From Blautia schinkii (lineage in GTDB: Bacteria; Bacillota; Clostridia; Lachnospirales; Lachnospiraceae): DNA of 64,000 nt. The notes beneath the pieces were generated by a model. That model searched no databases. It was not told the origin of the DNA and saw only the letters and a list, made by a program, of their open reading frames with translations. A program made the translations under genes and the position numbers. The DNA is taken from assembly GCF_013304825.1 (NCBI RefSeq), contig NZ_JAAWUO010000007.1, positions 90,483 to 154,482 on the forward strand. The letters are read 5' to 3'. Position 1 is the stretch's first letter. Each line of letters begins with the position of its first letter. Below, in pieces: positions 43,859 to 52,124 of this stretch.

Positions 43859-46069
43859 TCAATTCTTCTCCGCAGCCACAGCCGCCTCACTCATCAGTTC
43901 CTCATAAACCTTCTGATGTATCTTCAGATCAGAATCTGCGGAATGGTAAGTCGGTACTATCGCAGCCACAATTTCTCTTATCTTGTCGCTGTTTGCGTAA
44001 CCATAGGCTGCCAGAATTTCCAGCTGTTTAAAGAATTCCTGTACGTCCATTTCGATTGGCTTGCCAATGTGTATCAGATCGTTCGGTGTTTTGGCCATTC
44101 CTTCTTCTGCCATGAGTTTTTCTTCGTAGAGCTTTTCGCCTGGGCGAAGGCCTGTGTATGTAATCTGGATGTCTACGTCTGGTGTGTAGCCGGAAAGCTT
44201 GATCAGGTTTCTGGCCAGGGTATCGATCTTTACAGGAGCTCCCATATCCAGGACAAAGATCTCACCGCCTTTTGCATAGGTTCCTGCCTGAAGTACAAGG
44301 CTTACTGCCTCTGGGATTGTCATAAAGTAACGGATAATATCCGGATGGGTCACTGTCACAGGGCCGCCTTTTTCAATCTGACGTTTGAACAGCGGAATAA
44401 CACTTCCGTTACTTCCCAGAACGTTTCCGAATCGTACCGCAACAAACTCGGTTCCCTGTTTCCTGTCAGATGTGGAAATATCATTTACATAAGCTCTTCC
44501 TTCGTTATCACGCAAAGCTTCTTTTGTCCCGCTGATGTGTTCTCCAAGGTGTGGCAGCCAGTCTGCGTGTCCACTGTGGCTGATGGTATTCATGCTCTGT
44601 ACAACCATCTCACAGAGACGTTTGCTTGCTCCCATAATATTGGTCGGATTAACTGCTTTGTCTGTACTGATCAGTACAAATCTCTGGCAGCCGTTCAGCA
44701 TTGCTGCATAGGCTGTTTTATAGGTACCGATTACATTGTTTTTGATTGCCTCACATGGGCTGTTCTCCATCAGAGGTACATGCTTATGGGCTGCTGCATG
44801 GTATACAATCTCAGGTTTATATTTCTCGAATACCCAGTTGATTCGCTTGCTGTCACGAACCGAACCGATCAGAACTTTCAGATTCAGATTCGGATAATTT
44901 GCTTTCAGCTCCTGTTCAATGTCATAGGCGTTGTTTTCATAAATATCAAAGATTACCAGAAGCTCCGGCTCATGTCCTGCAATCTGCCTGCAAAGTTCGC
45001 TTCCGATGGAACCGCCTCCTCCGGTTACCAGGATTCTTTTTCCCTTCAGATACTGAAAGATCTCAGACATATTTACTTTGATAGTGTCTCGTCCAAGAAG
45101 ATCTTCAACTGCAACTTTTTTCATCTTACTTAAAGATACTTCTCCGTTTACCAGCTGGTATACACCCGGAAGCTGTTTCAGCTCACAGCCTGTCTCTTTA
45201 CAGATGTTCAAAATATCTCTTTTCTGATGTGGCGTTGCTGTTGGAATCGCAAGAAGGATCTGATTGATATGATATTTATCTACATTCAGAAAAATATCAT
45301 CTCTTCCTCCAACAACAGGTACACCTTCCATATATCGTCCCCATTTATTCGGGTTATCATCGATGATGCATCTTACTCTCGCATTGGTTTCCTTCGCATT
45401 CTGAAGCTCTCTTACAATTGTTCTTCCTGCTTCTCCTGCTCCGATGATCATGACATTTTTACTGCGTTCTTCTTTTTCACTCTTCTCTCTTCTGTTTCTT
45501 TCCAGAAGAATAAAGCGGTAAGAAAATCGCACTCCTACAGTCAGGAAAAACTGCAGCATAATTCCAATGAGATAATAGGATGCCGGCATTCTTCCATAAA
45601 TAGCTGTAATTCCTGCAATATGTAAAACACCGGTAATGACCGTTGCAAAAGTGATCTTGATTAGCTCATTAAAACTTGCAAATCTCCAGACGCTGTTATA
45701 AAGACGCAGGCATCCAAATGTAACCAGCATAATGATGGTATATATTGGGGCAAAACTTCTCCACGCCGAAAAATATCCGTCCGGGATTGATGAATATCGA
45801 AAATCAAATCTTATCAGCAGTGCCATAAAATAAGAAAAATTAACTGCAACAATATCATAAATAACAAGATAGATTGCAATTACTTTCCAGTGTTCTAATT
45901 TCTTCATAGTTCCTACGGTTTCTCGTACTGTTTCTGCATAATCTCTTATGTATTCTTCCTGCTCTTTATCTTCTGTCTGCTTCTCGTCCGGGTTTCGTTT
46001 CGCCAAGGCAAAAAGAAGAATCAGAAATGAAATAATGAGCACGATCGAAATGAATAGAATAATGTGCAT
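43859..46069 (-). CDS. CapD/PglF-like membrane-anchored UDP-sugar dehydratase (copy 2, long form)
   Basis: A 736-residue protein with an N-terminal single span, then a four-helix membrane unit (about 70-185), a CoA-binding-like domain (NVMIIGAGEAGRTIVREL), and the SDR dehydratase (ILVTGGGGSIGSELCRQIA, HAAAHKHVPLME, STDKAVNPTNIMGASKR, AVRFGNVLGSNGSVIPLF). Compared with copy 1 it has an extra N-terminal span and an insert of about 40 residues between MVVQSM and FVAVRFGN. It likely makes a 4-keto-6-deoxy UDP-sugar from UDP-GlcNAc at the membrane. GAGGAAA precedes the ATG. It follows the large initiating transferase. Confidence 0.9.
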   Translation of the reverse strand: MHIILFISIVLIISFLILLFALAKRNPDEKQTEDKEQEEYIRDYAETVRETVGTMKKLEHWKVIAIYLVIYDIVAVNFSYFMALLIRFDFRYSSIPDGYFSAWRSFAPIYTIIMLVTFGCLRLYNSVWRFASFNELIKITFATVITGVLHIAGITAIYGRMPASYYLIGIMLQFFLTVGVRFSYRFILLERNRREKSEKEERSKNVMIIGAGEAGRTIVRELQNAKETNARVRCIIDDNPNKWGRYMEGVPVVGGRDDIFLNVDKYHINQILLAIPTATPHQKRDILNICKETGCELKQLPGVYQLVNGEVSLSKMKKVAVEDLLGRDTIKVNMSEIFQYLKGKRILVTGGGGSIGSELCRQIAGHEPELLVIFDIYENNAYDIEQELKANYPNLNLKVLIGSVRDSKRINWVFEKYKPEIVYHAAAHKHVPLMENSPCEAIKNNVIGTYKTAYAAMLNGCQRFVLISTDKAVNPTNIMGASKRLCEMVVQSMNTISHSGHADWLPHLGEHISGTKEALRDNEGRAYVNDISTSDRKQGTEFVAVRFGNVLGSNGSVIPLFKRQIEKGGPVTVTHPDIIRYFMTIPEAVSLVLQAGTYAKGGEIFVLDMGAPVKIDTLARNLIKLSGYTPDVDIQITYTGLRPGEKLYEEKLMAEEGMAKTPNDLIHIGKPIEMDVQEFFKQLEILAAYGYANSDKIREIVAAIVPTYHSADSDLKIHQKVYEELMSEAAVAAEKN

Positions 46070-46118
46070 TTCTTTATTTCCTCTTTTATATTTATAACTT
46101 ATCTAATTTATTTATATC

Positions 46119-46145
46119 CCCGAACTGCTCCATCCGCAGTTCGGG
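46119..46145. other. GC-rich hairpin inside the capsule operon
   Basis: Arms CCCGAACTGC (46119-46128) and GCAGTTCGGG (46136-46145) between the initiating transferase and the CapD-like gene. No T-run follows on the minus strand, so it is more likely a processing or attenuation hairpin than a full terminator. Confidence 0.55.
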
Positions 46146-46172
46146 TCATTATATTCAGTCTTAAAATTATTC

Positions 46173-47591
46173 CTACTTCGCGCCGCTTCCGCGGAATACA
46201 ACCATTACTGTTTTAAACAGAATTTCCACGTCGAGCTTGAGGCTCCAATCGGAAATGTATCTGGTGTCGAGTTCTACTACTTCCTCGAAATCTGTGATGT
46301 CACTTCGTCCGCTTACCTGCCACATACCGGTGAGGCCTGGCTTGATGGCGAGACGTTTGCGGTGGTGGAGTTCGTATTTCTCCCACTCGTCCATTGTCGG
46401 TGGTCTTGTTCCTACAAGACTCATGTCTCCTTTCAGAATGTTCCAGAACTGCGGAAATTCATCCAGGGATGTCTTTCTGATAAAGTGCCCTACTCCTTTG
46501 ATGATTCGTGGATCATCGTCCATTTTGAACATCATTCCGTCTTTTACATTGTTCTGCTTCATGAGCTCTTTCTTTCGCTCTTCGGCATCCATGTACATGG
46601 AACGGAATTTATAGATCTTGAACGGGCGTCCGTTCTTTCCCATGCGGACCTGTGAGAAAAATGCAGGACCGGGGGATTTGATCTTGATGGCCGGAACCAG
46701 GAAGATTGCTGCGATTCCTGTGAACAGACAGCCTACAAGGCCGCCTGCGATATCCATCGCTCTTTTTACAAACATCTGACGTGGTGTTACGATACGGATG
46801 CTGCTTGAAAGTACAGGATATCCGGCCAGTTCTTCCACGATCTGATTCTTGCCAAGTGATTTCATTGTTGCAAGCTGCATATGAATTACTACACCCATTG
46901 CAGAACAGTCCTTAACGATCTGTTCCGGGATGTCGATTGCTTTCGGTACTGCAAAAAATACTTCGTCTACCCAGTTCTTATGGATATATTCGATAATATC
47001 ATCCTGTCCTGCAACTACCGGTATTCCGTTTATGGAATTTGATTTCTTGTCACAGTCCATAAGTGCGATTCCTGCCAGATGATAATTTCCGTAGTTATTC
47101 TTACGGATATTCTCTACAACACTCTTCGCATTGCTGCTGACAGTGACAATCAGAAGGGATCTCTTCTCACCTTCTTCATATCTTCTGTCTTTCAGAAATT
47201 TCTTAAGAATCTGTCTGCAGCAATAGCTGAATCCAATATAAAGTACATATGTAATCAGCAGGATCATTCTTGAATAGTCACTGCCGATCCTGGAGAGAAA
47301 CATATATGCCAAAACCAGAAGACATACAAGCGTACACTGCTCAAATGTCTTCTTCAGCTCTACCAGAGTTCCTCTTCTCAGTACACCGCTGAAGCTCTCA
47401 TTAAAAAATGTGACCATCAGCTGTATGAAGATCATTACGATTGCTACATTTCTGTAAAGCTCTGTGTGATATGGCTGGTTTATCCCGTTCCGAACCCAGT
47501 AGGCCAGAATAAACGCCAGCTGCAGACACAGCATATCACATATGGTAAAGTCCGCATGTTTTACCCAACTGCTGTTTTCTTTTTGGTACAT
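46173..47591 (-). CDS. Undecaprenyl-phosphate sugar phosphotransferase (CpsE/WcaJ type)
   Basis: About 472 residues. Four to five N-terminal transmembrane helices, a central Rossmann-like domain (SLLIVTVSSNAKSVVENIR), then the phosphoglycosyl transferase domain. That domain has KRAMDIAGGLVGCLFTGIA, FFSQVRMGKNGRPFKIYKFR, the KTSLDEFPQFWNIL catalytic pair, GDMSLVGTRPP, and KPGLTGMWQVSGRSDI. It starts a repeat unit by moving a hexose-1-phosphate to the lipid carrier. The ATG at 47591 is preferred; an in-frame GTG at 47615 lacks a ribosome site. With the PglC-like enzyme the locus encodes two kinds of initiating enzyme. Confidence 0.92.
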   Translation of the reverse strand: MYQKENSSWVKHADFTICDMLCLQLAFILAYWVRNGINQPYHTELYRNVAIVMIFIQLMVTFFNESFSGVLRRGTLVELKKTFEQCTLVCLLVLAYMFLSRIGSDYSRMILLITYVLYIGFSYCCRQILKKFLKDRRYEEGEKRSLLIVTVSSNAKSVVENIRKNNYGNYHLAGIALMDCDKKSNSINGIPVVAGQDDIIEYIHKNWVDEVFFAVPKAIDIPEQIVKDCSAMGVVIHMQLATMKSLGKNQIVEELAGYPVLSSSIRIVTPRQMFVKRAMDIAGGLVGCLFTGIAAIFLVPAIKIKSPGPAFFSQVRMGKNGRPFKIYKFRSMYMDAEERKKELMKQNNVKDGMMFKMDDDPRIIKGVGHFIRKTSLDEFPQFWNILKGDMSLVGTRPPTMDEWEKYELHHRKRLAIKPGLTGMWQVSGRSDITDFEEVVELDTRYISDWSLKLDVEILFKTVMVVFRGSGAK

Positions 47592-47644
47592 ATTCTTTTC
47601 TACGCCTTCCCTCACTTACATTTATCTTTTGCCTTTATTGATTT

Positions 47645-47679
47645 CCCTCTCCGATATTTTCTGTATCTGTCGGAGAGGG
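47645..47679. other. Hairpin between the surface protein and the initiating transferase
   Basis: Arms CCCTCTCCGA (47645-47654) and TCGGAGAGGG (47670-47679) in the 100-base gap. No T-tract follows on the transcript strand. It probably tempers read-through or protects RNA ends within the operon. Confidence 0.55.
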
Positions 47680-47690
47680 TATCTGGATTT

Positions 47691-48485
47691 TTATTTCACT
47701 ACAACCGTGAGAATTGCTCCGTTTGAGCTGTTTCCCTGGTTGTCTACTACATAATATGTAAGCTCATAGGTTCCCGGTGTTGCGGTATTTACATCTCCGG
47801 TGATCTGGATCTTTTTGAAAAGATCACTTCTTGTCTCTGTATCATCCTGAATATCCTTGACATAGCTTAATTTATCCAGAGCTGTACCTACCGGTACTTC
47901 CACATAATATGTGGTCAGATACAGCTTGGGAGCCTGAGGGGAAAGCTGTGCAATTTTGTCTTCCTCTGTTTTCTGAGCCTGTTCCTCAGGAGTAAGATCT
48001 CCTTCTGTGGAGTCTGTAGCATCATCTGAAGAATCTGTGCTGTCTTCCTCTGAAGTATCCTCTGTATCGGAATCTGCATCCGGCTTCTCTGCCTGATCTG
48101 CATTATCAGTAAGATCTTCATTATCCACAAGTCCAAGATCAGGATTCTCTGCACTTCCGTCCTCAGCTTCCATTGTGAATTCTTTCTTGGTTACGTTGTT
48201 GCTCTTGTCCTTGGCAACAAAAATGACTGTGATCTGCTTGCCATCATTCTTCGGATACATGGTCTCTACAGTGAGAGAGTCTGTAACATCACCATCTTTA
48301 TTATCCTGAGCTCTTACATCTTTAAGAAGATCTTCTGTCGTCATACCTGATGTATATTTGGTATCTTTATCTTCTGAAAATGTGATCTTCGGTCCCTCAT
48401 TGTCCTCTGAACCTTTGATATATATCACGCCTGCTCCAAGACCTATACAAACGATCACAAGTAAAACAATTAAAATTTTTTTCAT
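47691..48485 (-). CDS. Exported acidic protein with Ig-like (DUF5011-type) domains
   Basis: A 264-residue protein: an N-terminal signal anchor (KKILIVLLVIVCIGLGAGVI), an Ig-like domain (DNKDGDVTDSLTVETMYP, with IFVAKDKSNNVTKKEF), a very acidic Asp/Ser/Thr/Glu linker (about 112-168), and a second Ig-like domain ending GTYELTYYVVDNQGNSSNG. Such proteins sit outside the membrane and may bind or organise polymer. It lies between cpsC and the initiating transferase, an unusual place, and is likely expressed with them. No enzymatic motif is visible. Confidence 0.82.
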   Translation of the reverse strand: MKKILIVLLVIVCIGLGAGVIYIKGSEDNEGPKITFSEDKDTKYTSGMTTEDLLKDVRAQDNKDGDVTDSLTVETMYPKNDGKQITVIFVAKDKSNNVTKKEFTMEAEDGSAENPDLGLVDNEDLTDNADQAEKPDADSDTEDTSEEDSTDSSDDATDSTEGDLTPEEQAQKTEEDKIAQLSPQAPKLYLTTYYVEVPVGTALDKLSYVKDIQDDTETRSDLFKKIQITGDVNTATPGTYELTYYVVDNQGNSSNGAILTVVVK

Positions 48486-48537
48486 AGTTCTGCTTCTCCC
48501 GCACCTTTCCCAACGCCTGTTTCAGTTGTTGTTATTT

Positions 48538-49272
48538 TTATGCGTGACGTTTCTTTTTCTTCTTGGATTTCTTTCCTAATTTGGATACATAGGGAATTGT
48601 TCCCAGTACACTTAATCCAAGATATTTCTCTACATCTTCCGGTGTCTTCACTGTGTCATTGGTAAGATATACGATAATGACAATAGCTGCTGCCAGAAGA
48701 ATTCCAAACATTCCGCCCAGCATGCCGTTCTTTGCAGCACTTGGACTTGACGGAGAATCCGGAATATTTGCAGTCTCTACTACGTTTACAGCTTTGATAT
48801 CCATAACCTGCTGGATATGCTTGGATGCGATATCTCTGACTGCATTGGCAATCTCTGCCGCAGTATACGGATCCGTATCTGTAATCGTAATAGATACTAC
48901 TCGTGTATCTGTCGGTGTGTCTACAGACAGCTTACTGAGAAGCTGCTCATGTGTCATATCCAGGCCAAGCTGCGCGATCACGCCCTCTGTAACTGTACGG
49001 CTTTTGATAAGCTCTGCATAATCCTTGGTCAGTGATGTACTGGTCTGGATATCCTGATTGGTCAGTGTGCTGCTGTCCTGCTTGGACAGGACAACGATCT
49101 TGGTTGTGGATTCATACTTCGGTGTGATCAGAAGCATGGTTCCCATAACAGCTACCAGGCAGAAAACAATACCGGATAAAATGATGATACCCAGTTTGCT
49201 CAGCAGTAGATGAAATACTTCTCCAAGATCGATCTCTACTTCGTCATTGTTGTTTACAGTCTGATTTTCCAT
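48538..49272 (-). CDS. cpsC: CpsC/Wzz-type chain-length regulator and tyrosine-kinase adaptor
   Basis: A 244-residue membrane protein: a first span at about 28-52 (LGIIILSGIVFCLVAVMG), an extracellular region with ATTKIVVLSKQD-like TTKIVVLSKQDSS and VSITITDTDPYTAAEIAN, the proline-rich IPDSPSSPSAAKNG before the second span at about 185-207, and a lysine-rich cytoplasmic tail. In Gram-positive capsule systems it sets chain length and activates the CpsD kinase. It lies downstream of cpsD and cpsB in the same operon. Confidence 0.92.
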   Translation of the reverse strand: MENQTVNNNDEVEIDLGEVFHLLLSKLGIIILSGIVFCLVAVMGTMLLITPKYESTTKIVVLSKQDSSTLTNQDIQTSTSLTKDYAELIKSRTVTEGVIAQLGLDMTHEQLLSKLSVDTPTDTRVVSITITDTDPYTAAEIANAVRDIASKHIQQVMDIKAVNVVETANIPDSPSSPSAAKNGMLGGMFGILLAAAIVIIVYLTNDTVKTPEDVEKYLGLSVLGTIPYVSKLGKKSKKKKKRHA

Positions 49273-49284
49273 TTCTACTCTCCA

Positions 49285-50001
49285 TTACCCTGTGATTTTC
49301 CGGGGATTTCTGATAAAGATCTTCTTTACATATTCGCTCCCCATTGTCTTTTCCATTTTTGCGACACATTTGCCGATTTCTGGAATTCGTTCTGTCTTTC
49401 TGTGGCCATCTGATCCTACAAAATCCAAAAGGCCCTGTTTCATGACTTTCTTCGCAAATGTTCTGGCACCAAAGCCATCCTGTCCGCTGATGGTGTCCGC
49501 ATTGACCTGGATGTATGCTCCCATCTGCTTCAGTTCCGTAAGAAAGCCAATATCATTACGTGTCGCCTTGTAACGTTCCACATGAGCGATGATCGGAATA
49601 TATCCATTCATCAGAAGACTTCTGACCCGTTCTTCGATATATTTCTTCTCATCTCCGTTACTGAATTCCACAAGCACATATCTGGACCCAGCCATCGTAA
49701 GCCTTCGCCCTTTTTTAAGACATTCTACCATGTCCATGCTGGAATGAAGCTCACACCCCAGATAAAGACGCATGCCTTCTTCTCCAATATTCATGGCTGC
49801 TCTTCTCAGCTGCATAAACTGCCGGGTTACAATATTCAGATGCGGTTCGAACATATCATACCGAAAATGCGGTGTCAGGATTACATGCCGCACTCCCTCA
49901 TTATATTCCTTGTTCAGCATCCACAGGGATTCCTCCGTGTTTCTTGCGCCGTCATCTACCCCGGGGAGAATATGACAATGAATATCATAAAGTCCCTTCA
50001 T
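49285..50001 (-). CDS. cpsB: CpsB-type PHP-family tyrosine phosphatase
   Basis: A 238-residue enzyme that removes phosphate from the tyrosine tail of CpsD. The PHP metal site begins LYDIHCHILPGVDDGARN, followed by VILTPHFRYDMF, LGCELHSSMD, PIIAHVERY, VNADTISGQDGFGARTF, and VGSDGHRKTERIP, matching CpsB/YwqE. Metal-binding histidines are all present. It lies between cpsD and cpsC with short gaps, so the phosphorylation cycle is encoded together. Confidence 0.94.
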   Translation of the reverse strand: MKGLYDIHCHILPGVDDGARNTEESLWMLNKEYNEGVRHVILTPHFRYDMFEPHLNIVTRQFMQLRRAAMNIGEEGMRLYLGCELHSSMDMVECLKKGRRLTMAGSRYVLVEFSNGDEKKYIEERVRSLLMNGYIPIIAHVERYKATRNDIGFLTELKQMGAYIQVNADTISGQDGFGARTFAKKVMKQGLLDFVGSDGHRKTERIPEIGKCVAKMEKTMGSEYVKKIFIRNPRKITG

Positions 50002-50037
50002 TAAAATAACCTGCTCATTTCTGTTCTGATGCTCTGT

Positions 50038-50769
50038 TTACTTGCTGCTCTCGCCATAGTCTCCATAGGAACCGTACTTGCCATATTTACCATATTTGCC
50101 ATATTTGCCGTACTTTCCGTAATGGCCGTAAGTACCTGCCTTGCTGTAGTCTACCTTGTTAAGGATCGTTCCGAGGATCGGACAGTTACTCTTGGCAAGC
50201 TGATCCTTTACTTCCTGTACAAAACGATAACTGATGGTGCCTGCCTCAATAACGATCACAGATCCGTCACAGGAATCTGCTATAATGGCACTGTCGATAA
50301 TGATTCCAAGCGGCGGTGTATCTACGATAACATAATCATATACGTCTCTTACCACACGGATCATGTCCTTAAATAATCTGTTTCCCAGAAGCTCTGCCGG
50401 GTTAGGCGGAACAATACCGGAAAAAATAATGTGAAACTTAGGGAGGGTGGTAGCACAGATCACGTCAGAAAGCTTGGCCTGCTTGGACAGATAATGTGCA
50501 AGTCCCATGACTTCCTGATCAACAGATACCCGCCCCATCATAACAGATTTACGGAGATCCGCATCAATAAGCAGAACGGACTTGCCGCTCTCAGCAAGAG
50601 ATGCAGCCAGATTGAATGCCACACTACTCTTACCTTCATTCGGAGTACAGCTGGTAAGTGCAATGACCTTCTTATCGGCTCCGCAAAACTGGATATTGGT
50701 ACGAAGTGCCTTATAAGCCTCATCCATCTGATGATCAAACTTCCAATCACTCAGTTTAACTTTAATCAT
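50038..50769 (-). CDS. cpsD: CpsD-type autophosphorylating tyrosine kinase
   Basis: A 243-residue bacterial tyrosine kinase. Walker A is SCTPNEGKSSVAFNLA, Walker A' is VLLIDADLRKSVM, and Walker B is YVIVDTPPLGIIID. The C-terminal tail carries nine consecutive three-residue units of the form xYG (TYG, HYG, five KYG, SYG, DYG), the tyrosine cluster that is phosphorylated and controls polymerisation. The unit pattern is encoded by a 9-bp tandem repeat (50053-50133). It is the first gene of the capsule operon, with a promoter 70-100 bases upstream. Confidence 0.95.
   Translation of the reverse strand: MIKVKLSDWKFDHQMDEAYKALRTNIQFCGADKKVIALTSCTPNEGKSSVAFNLAASLAESGKSVLLIDADLRKSVMMGRVSVDQEVMGLAHYLSKQAKLSDVICATTLPKFHIIFSGIVPPNPAELLGNRLFKDMIRVVRDVYDYVIVDTPPLGIIIDSAIIADSCDGSVIVIEAGTISYRFVQEVKDQLAKSNCPILGTILNKVDYSKAGTYGHYGKYGKYGKYGKYGKYGSYGDYGESSK
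50053..50133 (-). repeat. 9-bp tandem repeat encoding the CpsD tyrosine cluster
   Basis: Nine units of nine bases, each encoding x-Tyr-Gly; the five central units all encode Lys-Tyr-Gly. Changes in copy number would stay in frame and alter the number of phosphorylatable tyrosines. Confidence 0.85.
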
Positions 50770-50839
50770 AATTTTTCTTCACCTTTACCTTTATCTTCTA
50801 TCTGATGACAGCCCTGCCCTCCAGGCATGTCTAATCATT

Positions 50840-50894
50840 ATTATACAATCCACCATCCTATTGTGCAAGTTCTTTATTCGACGTAAAACACGTC
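50840..50894 (-). promoter_or_regulatory. Promoter and possible operator of the capsule operon
   Basis: On the minus strand TTGCAC (50863-50868) and TATAAT (50840-50845) are 17 bases apart. Just upstream of the -35 is an inverted repeat GACGT-N5-ACGTC (50880-50894), placed where an activator could bind. The remainder of the 331-base gap to 51100 holds the leader of the plus-strand gene, including an inverted repeat ACAGGA/TCCTGT (50948-50974), and no recognised riboswitch. Confidence 0.7.
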
Positions 50895-51100
50895 AAATAT
50901 GTACATTTTACCCAATTTCTTTGCTATTTTATCCCTGATAGATCAAAACAGGATAGATTATTCCGCTTTCCTGTGTTAAAATAAACCCACGGCAATGAGT
51001 GCAGCTGTTACAGGAGGAGCCATATTTGCTGCTGGCCGCATCGCGGTCCAGCACCCCATTTTGCCAACCGTGATTGGCTGCCATAAGGAGGATATAAGAC

Positions 51101-51979
51101 ATGACGAAACAGGATTTTCAGAAGCTGGCAGAGAACCATATCCTGCTGTTGGATGGTGCCACAGGCTCCAACCTGATGAAAGCAGGAATGCCAAGAGGGG
51201 TCTGCACTGAGAGCTGGGTTATTGAGCACAAGGATGTGATCCAGGCTCTCCAGAAGGGCTACATTGAAGCAGGAAGCAATATTATCTATGCGCCGACTTT
51301 CGGCGGAAACCGTGTGAATCTTACCATGCATGGACTTGAGGGTCAGATTGAAGAGATCAACCACACTCTGGCCGGCTATACCAGAGAGATCGCACCTGCG
51401 GGTGTTTATGTTGCAGGTGATATCACCACTACCGGCAAGATGATGGCACCGGCCGGTGATATGACCTATGAGAAAGCTTTTGAGACTTATCAGGAACAGA
51501 TCGGTTTTCTCCGCGATGCCGGTGTTGACCTGATCGTTGCTGAGACTATGATCAATATTGAGGAGACACTGGCTGCTGTAGATGCCTGCCAGAGTGTCTG
51601 CGACCTTCCGATCATCTGCACAGTAACTGTGGAAGCTGACGGAAGTATTTTCAGCGGCGGCAATGCAGTGGAGGCTGCCATGTCTCTTGAGGCTGCAGGT
51701 GCTTCTGCTGTTGGTATCAACTGCTCTGTCGGACCTGACCAGCTGGTATCTGTTGTACGCAATATTAAAGAAAATGTTTCCATTCCGGTTATCGCCAAAC
51801 CGAATGCCGGAATGCCGCAGATCGATGATCAGGGCAATGCTGTTTACAGTATGACACCTGCTGATTTTGCAGGTTATATGAAGGTACTTGTGGATAACGG
51901 TGCTTCTGTTGTTGGCGGATGCTGCGGTACCACTCCTGAGTTTATCGCAGAGACTGCACATGTGCTTGGACTTAAATAA
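51101..51979 (+). CDS. Homocysteine S-methyltransferase domain protein
   Basis: A 292-residue stand-alone homocysteine-binding barrel, like the N-terminal module of MetH. LLLDGATGSNLMKAGMP opens the barrel; zinc ligands are in GINCSVGP and the GGCCGTTPEFI pair near the C-terminus. It would transfer a methyl group to homocysteine to make methionine, from S-methylmethionine or, with a partner corrinoid or folate module, another donor. No MetH cobalamin domain follows, and no SAM-type riboswitch is recognised in the leader. AAGGAGG precedes the ATG. It is divergent from the capsule operon and ends at a strong terminator. Confidence 0.9.
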   Translation: MTKQDFQKLAENHILLLDGATGSNLMKAGMPRGVCTESWVIEHKDVIQALQKGYIEAGSNIIYAPTFGGNRVNLTMHGLEGQIEEINHTLAGYTREIAPAGVYVAGDITTTGKMMAPAGDMTYEKAFETYQEQIGFLRDAGVDLIVAETMINIEETLAAVDACQSVCDLPIICTVTVEADGSIFSGGNAVEAAMSLEAAGASAVGINCSVGPDQLVSVVRNIKENVSIPVIAKPNAGMPQIDDQGNAVYSMTPADFAGYMKVLVDNGASVVGGCCGTTPEFIAETAHVLGLK

Positions 51980-52005
51980 AGAATACATATGATATAAAAA
52001 CAAAA

Positions 52006-52055
52006 AATCCTGAGATCATCTATATATAAATAGATTTCTCAGGATTCTTTATTTT
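52006..52055. terminator. Bidirectional terminator between two convergent genes
   Basis: Arms AATCCTGAGA (52006-52015) and TCTCAGGATT (52037-52046), with further AT pairing inside. CTTTATTTTATT follows on the plus strand and a run of T on the minus strand, so it serves both the methyltransferase and Enzyme I genes. Confidence 0.85.
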
Positions 52056-52124
52056 ATTCATAAGTCAGGCGGATATTCGCAATTCCTGGTCTGCTTTCCA
52101 TATTTCTGCTCACCGGAAAAATAC

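Noticed and set aside
43829..45133. Long plus-strand reading frame of 434 codons
   Set aside because: It lies antisense to the well-supported CapD-like gene and resembles no protein; it is a shadow of that gene's codon bias.
50053..50133. CRISPR-like repeat array
   Set aside because: The repeats are 9 bases with no spacers and translate into the tyrosine-rich tail of CpsD.
50995..51100. SAM, cobalamin or folate riboswitch before the homocysteine methyltransferase
   Set aside because: Short inverted repeats are present, but none of the conserved core sequences of these classes could be found by eye.
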